Assembly (NCBI RefSeq): GCF_900119315.1
Contig: NZ_LT827010.1
Location: forward strand, 7,806,001 to 7,870,000
Direction: 5' to 3'
Source: Actinoplanes sp. SE50/110
GTDB lineage: Bacteria; Actinomycetota; Actinomycetes; Mycobacteriales; Micromonosporaceae
DNA length: 64,000 nucleotides
How positions within the stretch are numbered: position 1 is the first letter of the stretch; the number at the start of each line of letters is the position of its first letter. Below the pieces are notes generated by a model, which searched no databases, had not been told where the DNA came from, and saw nothing but the letters and a program-made list of their open reading frames with translations. Below, in pieces: positions 58,718 to 64,000 of the stretch. The translations under genes and the position numbers were made by a program.

Positions 58718-59614
58718 GTGCCCCGGGTGATCGTCGTCGGTGACCTGGTCACCGACGTGCTGGTGGAGCATGACGGCCCGATCCGGCCGGGCTCGGACAC
58801 GGCCGCCGCGATCCGGGTCAGCGGCGGCGGCCAGGCCGCCAACACGGCGGCCTGGCTGGCCCGGGCCGGGCAGGCCACGACGCTGGTCGCCGCGGTCGGT
58901 GCCGACCAGGCCGGCCGGGACCGGGTCGCCGAGCTGGTCGCGGCCGGGGTCGGCGACGCGGTGCGGGTGCTGCCGGGTGCGGCGACCGGCAGCGTGGTGG
59001 TGCTGACCGGCGCGTCGGAACGCACCATGATCACCGATCGGGGCGCGTGCCTGCTGCTCGATCCGGCGCACGTGACCGCCGCGCTGCGGGCCGCCGCGCC
59101 GGGCGACCATCTGCACCTGTCCGGCTATCCGCTGCTGCACGCCGGGTCCCGCCCGGCGGGCCTGGCGGCCCTCGCGGCCGCGAGGCAGCAGGGCCTCACG
59201 GTGAGCGTCGACGCGGCGTCCGCCGCACCGTTGCGGGACGCGGGTGCGTCCGCTTTCCTGACCTGGGTACGCGACGCCGACCTCCTGCTGTGCAACGCGG
59301 ACGAGGCGGACGTGCTGGCCGGCCCCGCCCCCGCCGCGGCACAGGCCACGCGGCTGACCGCGACCGTCCGCCATGCGGTCGTCAAGCAGGGCCCGGCCGG
59401 GGCGGTCTGGGCCACCCGCGACGGTTCCGCATGGTCCGCTCCGGGCCTCAGCGTGCCGGTCAAGGACCCCACGGGCGCGGGTGACGCCTTCGCCGCCGGC
59501 CTGCTGACATCCTGGCTCAACGACGGCTCGCCGCCGGCCGCCCTGCAAGCCGGCGCCGCCCTCGGAGCAGCCGCTGTCCAACTCCTCGGCGCCCGCCCCG
59601 ATCCCTCCCGATGA
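58718..59614 (+). CDS. PfkB-family sugar/nucleoside kinase, probable pseudouridine kinase
   Basis: 298 residues. PfkB signatures are VVGDLVTDVLV at the N-terminus, VSGGGQAANTAAWLARAG, and the C-terminal DPTGAGDAFAAGLL with catalytic Asp. GTG 58718. Pairing with psuG suggests it phosphorylates pseudouridine (PsuK role), though the family also includes ribokinase and others, so specificity is inferred from context only. Confidence 0.88.
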   Translation: MPRVIVVGDLVTDVLVEHDGPIRPGSDTAAAIRVSGGGQAANTAAWLARAGQATTLVAAVGADQAGRDRVAELVAAGVGDAVRVLPGAATGSVVVLTGASERTMITDRGACLLLDPAHVTAALRAAAPGDHLHLSGYPLLHAGSRPAGLAALAAARQQGLTVSVDAASAAPLRDAGASAFLTWVRDADLLLCNADEADVLAGPAPAAAQATRLTATVRHAVVKQGPAGAVWATRDGSAWSAPGLSVPVKDPTGAGDAFAAGLLTSWLNDGSPPAALQAGAALGAAAVQLLGARPDPSR

Positions 59615-59730
59615 CCACCCACGGGCGCCGCCCGGCTGCCGCGCGAGAGACCCGGCTCTCTCGGTGAGCAACCACGGACGCCGCCCGGCTGCTGCCGCCG
59701 GACCCGGTCTTCTCGGTGACCATCCACGGG
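59611..59730. repeat. Three-copy intergenic repeat related to the 21.9-kb element
   Basis: GACCACCCACGG (59613), AGCAACCACGG (59666 region) and GACCATCCACGG (59718) recur at about 52-bp spacing. Each of the first two is followed by a GCGCCGCCCGGCTGC-like stretch and then CTCGGTGA. The element resembles that in the rnd-fadA gap (GACCACCCACGGACGTCGCCC, then CTCGGT). Confidence 0.7.
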
Positions 59731-59841
59731 CAATGAAGGGTCGCGATGATCGCTATGGACGCGCCAGCGGCCAGATCATCGTGACCCGGCCCCGGCGGGA
59801 GCGGCGGTCAGTTATCAGCGCGGACATACGACATATGCTAT

Positions 59842-60213
59842 TTAAAGCTTTTTGTCCGATTCGATGATCTCGGAGTCGATCGTGACCGGCTCCCGCTCCT
59901 CGGGCACGACCTCGGTCAACGCCATCTGCTGCCGTTCCCGGGCGGCGGCGTCCGCGGCCCGTTCCGCCTTGGTCTTCGGCGGCCGGTCGTTGGCGATCAG
60001 CACCGCGGCCCACGGCAGGAACACCATGCCGGCCAGGCACAGCACCAGCCACAGGGCGAGCAGCGGCGGCCGCACGCTGACCAGCACCCCACCGAGGATC
60101 AGGCAGCCCACCCGGGTGCCCATCATCAACACGTACCGGACCTCGCGGCTGCGCAACTGATCGCCAGGGCTCCGCGCGGCATCCGTGATCAGGACCGAGG
60201 GCTGCTTCTTCAC
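59842..60213 (-). CDS. DUF3099 membrane protein
   Basis: 123 residues. KKQPSVLITDAARSPGDQLRSREVRYVLMMGTRVGC, then two helices (CLILGGVLVSVRP; LLALWLVLCLAGMVFLPWAAVLIAND), then a charged tail with EREPVTIDSEIIESDKKL. This is the DUF3099 pattern. GTG 60213 follows GGGAGAC about 6 bases away. Unknown function. Confidence 0.88.
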   Translation of the reverse strand: MKKQPSVLITDAARSPGDQLRSREVRYVLMMGTRVGCLILGGVLVSVRPPLLALWLVLCLAGMVFLPWAAVLIANDRPPKTKAERAADAAARERQQMALTEVVPEEREPVTIDSEIIESDKKL

Positions 60214-60314
60214 AGGGGTCTCCCGTTCGACCCCGCCATCCTCGCACCGGACGGGCCTTTCTGCCCAACCAGTCCGCCCATTCGCCCGGTCCACCCGCCG
60301 GCATCGGCCGCGAA

Positions 60315-60890
60315 TCAGCCCTTGGCCGCCCTGGCCTCCGCCTTGGCCGCCTTCTTGTTCTCCCGCACCCGGGCCAGCGATTCATCGTCGACGATGTCCG
60401 CCACCGACCGGTAGGCGCCCTCCTCGCCGTACCCACCGGCCGCCGCCCGCCACCCCGACGGCTGCACCCCGACCTGTTTGCCCAGCAGCGCGACGAAGAT
60501 CTGCGCCTTCTGCTTCCCGAACCCGGGCAGCGCGAAGATCCGCTGGTACAGCTCGGCCCCGCTCGACGCGTCCCGCCAGAGCGCCTCGACGTCCCCCGCG
60601 TAGCGATCGGCGATCACCCGGCACACCTCCTGGGCCCGGGCCGCCATCGCTTTCGGGAACCGGTGCAGCGCCGGCGGAGTCGCGAAGATCTCCACCAGCG
60701 CCTCCGGATCGAAGTCGGCGATCTCGGTCGCGGTGGGCTCGTGCCCGAGCCGCTGCGCCAGCACCAGCGGCGAGGTGAACGCCTTCTCCATGGTGATCTG
60801 CTGGTCCAGCACCAGCCCCAGCAGCACGGCCAGCGGACTCCGGTCCAGCAGCGCGTTGGCCTCGGCCGGGATGGGCAGCGAAAACGTCAT
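60315..60890 (-). CDS. HhH-GPD-type base-excision DNA repair protein
   Basis: 191 residues. FSLPIPAEANALLDRSPLAVLLGLVLDQQITMEKAF is followed by the helix-hairpin-helix FALPGFGKQKAQIFVALLGKQVGV and a basic Lys/Ala tail. This is a distinct small HhH-GPD family in actinobacteria, shorter than AlkA or Nth and without the Fe-S cluster cysteines. Substrate lesion unknown. ATG 60890 is chosen; ATG 60899 adds three residues and neither has a clear ribosome-binding site. Confidence 0.88.
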   Translation of the reverse strand: MTFSLPIPAEANALLDRSPLAVLLGLVLDQQITMEKAFTSPLVLAQRLGHEPTATEIADFDPEALVEIFATPPALHRFPKAMAARAQEVCRVIADRYAGDVEALWRDASSGAELYQRIFALPGFGKQKAQIFVALLGKQVGVQPSGWRAAAGGYGEEGAYRSVADIVDDESLARVRENKKAAKAEARAAKG

Positions 60891-60939
60891 GCGGTACATG
60901 CTGCCATTGCGACCGGCGGGGACGGTGCGGCAGTCTCGC

Positions 60940-61440
60940 TCAGGCGGCCCGGCCGGCGTGGTCCTCGATGCGGCGGACGGTTTCGGCGGCCATCCCGCTG
61001 AGATATCGCATGTCGTCCTCGGTGAAGTGGCGCGGGCGCACGTCCAGCGCGCACAGGCCGCCGAGGACGTGCCCGGTCGAGGAGATCAGCGGGGCACCGA
61101 CATAGGAGCGGACCCCCTCGATGCGCACCAGCGGGTTGTCCCGGTGTTCCGGGTCCTCGGTGAAGTCGCCGACGGTGAACGGGGCGCTGGTGGTGAGGAA
61201 GCGGGTGCAGAACGCCCACTCCAGCGGGGTGCCGCCGGATTCGCCGATCCAGTCCGGCACCGGGCCGGTGCCGGCCAGGAACACCTGCGCGTCGTTGAGT
61301 AGGGCGTCGGCCAGTGCGAACGGGGTCTGCAGGCGGTCGGCCACGGTTTTGACCAGCTCGCCCAGGTAGCCGCGGTGTTCCTCCCGGTCGAGACCGAGGC
61401 GGGCCAGGTCGCGGATCCGGTCGGGGTGCCGCGCGGTCAC
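60940..61440 (-). CDS. GAF-domain protein in the chemotaxis operon
   Basis: 166 residues. A GAF fold is visible: LVKTVADRLQTPFALADALLNDAQVFLAG, WAFCTRFLTTSAPFTVGDFTED, IEGVRSYVGAPLISSTGHVLGGLCALDVRPRHF, then a C-terminal helix. The 'P..ETP.....C..' style resembles small stand-alone GAF proteins that sense redox state or bind small ligands. GTG 61440 overlaps the upstream stop by 4 bases (GTGA), so it is the last gene of the chemotaxis operon. Ligand unknown. Confidence 0.88.
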   Translation of the reverse strand: MTARHPDRIRDLARLGLDREEHRGYLGELVKTVADRLQTPFALADALLNDAQVFLAGTGPVPDWIGESGGTPLEWAFCTRFLTTSAPFTVGDFTEDPEHRDNPLVRIEGVRSYVGAPLISSTGHVLGGLCALDVRPRHFTEDDMRYLSGMAAETVRRIEDHAGRAA

Positions 61441-61709
61441 GACTGGACCGTCCGGGCCAGCGCCTCGTACGTGATCAGCCGGACCTTGAGCGAGCGCCCG
61501 GCCACCCGGCTCAGCTCGCCGACCTCCATCACGTGTTCGGCCACCCGCCGGAGGTCGGCCGGACTGGACACCGGTCGCTGCAGGCCGAGCGACTGCACGG
61601 CGAGGCTCCACAGCCCCTCGGCCATCCGCGGGCCGACCAGCTCCGCGAATGCCTTGACCGCGTCCTGCTCGGTCGGCGCCTCGTGGCCGTAATCCTCGAT
61701 GCGCGCCAT
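61437..61709 (-). CDS. Small helical protein of unknown function in the chemotaxis operon
   Basis: 90 residues, predicted all-helical: DAVKAFAELVGPRMAEGLWSLAVQSLGL, then PADLRRVAEHVMEVGELSRVAGRSLKVRLITYEALART. ATG 61709 with GAGAGGG upstream (GTG 61712 is an alternative). It sits 11 bp after the chemoreceptor gene and is coupled to the GAF gene. I know no family for it; an adaptor between receptor and GAF protein is possible. Confidence 0.8.
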   Translation of the reverse strand: MARIEDYGHEAPTEQDAVKAFAELVGPRMAEGLWSLAVQSLGLQRPVSSPADLRRVAEHVMEVGELSRVAGRSLKVRLITYEALARTVQS

Positions 61710-61720
61710 CACAAACCCTC

Positions 61721-62767
61721 TCAGAACAGTTCGATCAACGGTTCGGTCCCGGCTGAGGCGTCCTCACCGGTCTGCGCGGCATGGGTGAACCGCTGCCGGG
61801 CCATCACGTGTTTCGAGCGGAGGTCCTCCACGTTGATGGCCCCGTCCCGGACCTCGTCGGCGGTGACCCGGCCCTGGGCGTACCCGGCCACCGACTCGGC
61901 CTGCCCGCGCACGTCGGCGACCGCCTCCGCAACATGCTCCAACATCTGCCGACTGATGTCCTGGAACTGCACGTGCCCCACCGCCCCGGTGGTCTCCGAG
62001 GTCAGCGCGTTCGAGCTGGTCTGCACCTGGCGGGCGGCGACGACGGTGTCCCGCAGGATGCCGGAGACCATCTCGGACATCTCCCGCTGAGCGTTGGCGA
62101 TGCCGCCCAGCCGGCGGGTCATCGCGGTCTCCTCCTTGACCGGTGGCATCTCCGCGGCCCGATCGAACTGGGTGTCGTCGGAGAGTACCGCGTCGAGTTT
62201 CGCGGTCAGGTCGCCGATGCTGCTGCCGATGCCGTGCGCCGCCTCGGACGAGCGGTGCGCCAGTTTGCGCACCTCGTCGGCGACGACCGAGAAGCCTTCG
62301 CCGGCGTCGCCGGCCCGGACCGCCTCGATCATCGCGTTCAGCGCGAGGATGTTGGTGGCCCGGCTGACCTCCTCGATCTGGGTGACGTGCTGGTTGAGCT
62401 CACGCATCTGCTCGACGAGCGCCCGGATCTGGTGGTCGCGGTGCAGGAAGTAGGCGATCAGCCGGCTGACCAGCTGGTCGTTGGAGGAGCTGACCTGGGA
62501 CAGCTCCCGTTCGGTGCGGCTGAGGGTGCCGGCGAGCTGGGCGACGTCGCCGGCCATCACCTCCGCCAACGAGTCGATCTTCACCATCTGCTGGACGATC
62601 GCGTGTGCGGCCTCACCGGTCTGCTCGATGACGTCCTTGACGTGGCCGTCGATCACATCGCAGTACGCCGGGATCGGCTCCAGCGCCTCGGCCACGACAT
62701 CCCCGGAAACGCCCTGCTCCTCCGGCTGTTCCGGGGCGAGCGTGAGCCTGCGGAGAAGGCTAGGCAT
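61721..62767 (-). CDS. Soluble methyl-accepting chemotaxis protein-like receptor
   Basis: 348 residues with no membrane helix or signal peptide. The signalling tip is intact: EVSRATNILALNAMIEAVRAGDAGEGFSVVADEVRKLAHRSSEAA (about 134-180), the CheA/CheW-contact hairpin. The upstream part is a long coiled coil (EQTGEAAHAIVQQMVKIDSLAEVMAGDVAQ). No recognisable ligand domain, so input may come from partners such as the GAF protein. ATG 62767. Related soluble receptors occur in cytoplasmic chemotaxis arrays. Confidence 0.92.
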   Translation of the reverse strand: MPSLLRRLTLAPEQPEEQGVSGDVVAEALEPIPAYCDVIDGHVKDVIEQTGEAAHAIVQQMVKIDSLAEVMAGDVAQLAGTLSRTERELSQVSSSNDQLVSRLIAYFLHRDHQIRALVEQMRELNQHVTQIEEVSRATNILALNAMIEAVRAGDAGEGFSVVADEVRKLAHRSSEAAHGIGSSIGDLTAKLDAVLSDDTQFDRAAEMPPVKEETAMTRRLGGIANAQREMSEMVSGILRDTVVAARQVQTSSNALTSETTGAVGHVQFQDISRQMLEHVAEAVADVRGQAESVAGYAQGRVTADEVRDGAINVEDLRSKHVMARQRFTHAAQTGEDASAGTEPLIELF

Positions 62768-62799
62768 GTGCGGTACCTCCGTTGCGCTTCGGACGGGCC

Positions 62800-63171
62800 T
62801 CAGGCCCCGGGCAGCACCTGCTTGATCACGCCCAGCAGCTGGTCCGGTCCGACCGGCTTGACCAGCCAGCCGGTCGCGCCGGCGTTCTTCGCCTCGACCC
62901 GCTTGGCCTGATCCGACTCGGTGGTCAGCATGAGGATCGGGGTGAACCGCATACCCGGAGCCTTCCGGGCCTCACGGGCGAAGGTGATCCCGTCCATCTG
63001 CGGCATGTTCACGTCGCTGATGATCAGGTTGGGCTTGACGCCCTTGCCGAGCTTGTCGAGCGCCTCCTTGCCGTGCCCGGCCGTCTCGACCGAGTATCCG
63101 GCCTTGGTCAGGATCGACTTGAGGCTCATCAGCATGGTGGCGGAGTCGTCGACGAGCATCACGGTGGTCAT
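62800..63171 (-). CDS. cheY: CheY-like response regulator
   Basis: 123 residues, a lone receiver domain. Acidic pocket Asp8/Asp9 in VMLVDDSATM, phospho-acceptor Asp53 in LIISDVNMPQMDG, Thr83/84 in LMLTTES and Lys105 in GWLVKPVG. ATG 63171 overlaps the STAS gene's stop by 4 bases. With cheA upstream it should carry the phosphoryl signal to the flagellar motor or another effector. Confidence 0.95.
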   Translation of the reverse strand: MTTVMLVDDSATMLMSLKSILTKAGYSVETAGHGKEALDKLGKGVKPNLIISDVNMPQMDGITFAREARKAPGMRFTPILMLTTESDQAKRVEAKNAGATGWLVKPVGPDQLLGVIKQVLPGA

Positions 63172-63443
63172 GGCGGTTCGGTCCCCTGTCGGCCGGTGTC
63201 GCCGTTGCTCCCGGTGAGCAGCGGCAGCACCTGGGACGTCAGGAAGGCGTCTTTCGGTGCTGCTGAAATCTTCGGCCGGAAAAGCAGCAGGGCCTGGAGT
63301 GCGCCGGTGTGCAGATGGTTGCAACGGCGCAGGCTGACCCGGGGCCGCTGGCACGAGCGCAGCCAGCCGACCAGTTGTTCCACCTCGTCGACGGTGACCA
63401 CGCCGATCAGGGTGGCGTTCTCGTCATGCAGCTCGAGCGGCAA
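63168..63443 (-). CDS. STAS-like small protein between cheA and cheY
   Basis: 91 residues. LELHDENATLIGVVTVDEVEQLVGWLRS and PRVSLRRCNHLHTGALQALLLFRP match a STAS-like strand/helix order, with HTGALQAL in place of the usual DSSGL-type phospho-site. TTG 63443 is the start: AAGGAGGTG lies seven bases upstream inside the cheA end, and no other start fits. It overlaps the cheA stop by 20 bases. Role unknown; STAS proteins are usually phospho-switched adaptors. Confidence 0.8.
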   Translation of the reverse strand: MPLELHDENATLIGVVTVDEVEQLVGWLRSCQRPRVSLRRCNHLHTGALQALLLFRPKISAAPKDAFLTSQVLPLLTGSNGDTGRQGTEPP

Positions 63444-64000
63444 GGCCGAGCACCTCCTTGAGGTTGAGCACCAGCAGCACCAGGCCGTCGCCGAGCAGCG
63501 CGGTGCCGGAGAACTCGTCGGCGTAGGCGAGCAGACCCTCCATCGGTTTGAGGATCACGTCGACCTCCCGGTGGAACTGTTCGACCAGCAGGCCGACCCG
63601 CTGACCGTTGACCGAGACGATCAGCACCGCGCGGTCCCGGTCCGGATCCGCCGCCCAGGGCATCTGCAACGCCCGGGCCAGGTCGATCACCGGAACCACC
63701 TCGCCGCGCATCACCACCACGTCCTGGTGCAGCACCCGGCCCATCTCGGCGGCCGGCACCCGGACCGTCTCCACCACCAGGTCGACCGGGACACCGAAGC
63801 GCTGCCCGGCCACGCTGACCACCATCACCTGGGTGACCGCCATGGACAGCGGCAGCCGCAGCCGGGTGGTGGTGCCGGTGCCCAGCTCGGAGCGCATGGT
63901 GACGCTGCCGCCGAGTTTCTCGACGCTGGCCCGGACGGCGTCCATCCCGACCCCGCGCCCGGACAGGTCGGAGATCTGGTCGGCGGTGGAGAAGCCGGGG
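63424..64000 (-). CDS. cheA: Chemotaxis histidine kinase CheA, C-terminal part (cut by window edge)
   Basis: The visible frame runs from the right edge to the stop at 63424, about 190 residues. It begins within the ATPase (GFSTADQISDLSGRGVGMDAV is the G-box; then LGGSVTMRSELGTGTTTRLRLPLSMA). It continues into a CheW-like regulatory domain (VVSVAGQRFGVPVDLV, VVMRGEVVPVIDLARAL, GLLVEQFHREVDVILKPM). The N-terminal phosphotransfer and dimerisation parts lie outside the window. It heads the operon with STAS, cheY, receptor, unknown and GAF genes. Confidence 0.93.
   Translation of the reverse strand, partial: PGFSTADQISDLSGRGVGMDAVRASVEKLGGSVTMRSELGTGTTTRLRLPLSMAVTQVMVVSVAGQRFGVPVDLVVETVRVPAAEMGRVLHQDVVVMRGEVVPVIDLARALQMPWAADPDRDRAVLIVSVNGQRVGLLVEQFHREVDVILKPMEGLLAYADEFSGTALLGDGLVLLVLNLKEVLGLAARAA

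Overview
The window is very GC-rich chromosomal DNA of an actinobacterium. Its gene content points to Micromonosporaceae, most likely Actinoplanes or a close relative. It carries a flagellar-type chemotaxis locus (cheA, cheY, a soluble chemoreceptor), expected of a genus with motile zoospores. It also has an LPXTG-like wall protein, the actinobacterial DUF3000/DUF3039/DUF3099/DUF3159/DUF3710/DUF4193 families, and many apparently leaderless or GTG-start genes. Genus is inference; no rRNA or tRNA gene was seen.

Layout. 1-12.4 kb is a mixed block: a membrane/SRPBCC gene behind two TetR-type dyads, a HipA-like/DUF3037 pair, a transglutaminase-like protein, ATP-dependent DNA ligase LigC, a secreted peptidase, a GNAT enzyme, a proline-rich repeat protein, a LigC-associated primase-polymerase and a sortase-type surface protein. 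It also holds most of the tandem repeats, including an 11-copy CCTAGG array with an exact 16-bp period within each of its two blocks. 12.4-28.4 kb is core metabolism: msrB, thyA-folA, wrbA, the coproporphyrin-route heme genes hemE-cgoX-chdC, RNase D, the fadA-fadB beta-oxidation pair and a two-component system.

28.4-31.6 kb is an AT-richer island with an IS transposase remnant, an orphan six-helix membrane protein containing TTA codons, and small unknown frames. 31.6-36.3 kb has two tandem PQQ-like propeller proteins and dxs. 36.5-45 kb has a dicarboxylate transporter, folD, an RNA methyltransferase, an APC permease and a TrkA pair. 44-52 kb is strongly syntenic with the Mycobacterium tuberculosis Rv2689c-Rv2703 block: DUF3159, OB-fold, DUF3710, dut, DUF3093, DUF4193, cei, suhB, sigA. 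52-61 kb has a GGDEF protein, a helicase, a TRIC-type channel, the pseudouridine catabolic pair psuG and a PfkB kinase, and a HhH-GPD glycosylase. 60.9-64 kb is the chemotaxis operon, cut at cheA.

Themes. Operons use 4-base ATGA/GTGA overlaps throughout, and six convergent gene pairs overlap at their 3' ends. Nearly every longer intergenic gap holds a GC-rich tandem array, mostly with 18- or about 51-bp periods. The best candidates for something undescribed are the orphan membrane protein island, the 16-bp CCTAGG array, and the chemotaxis operon with its STAS, GAF and unknown partners.
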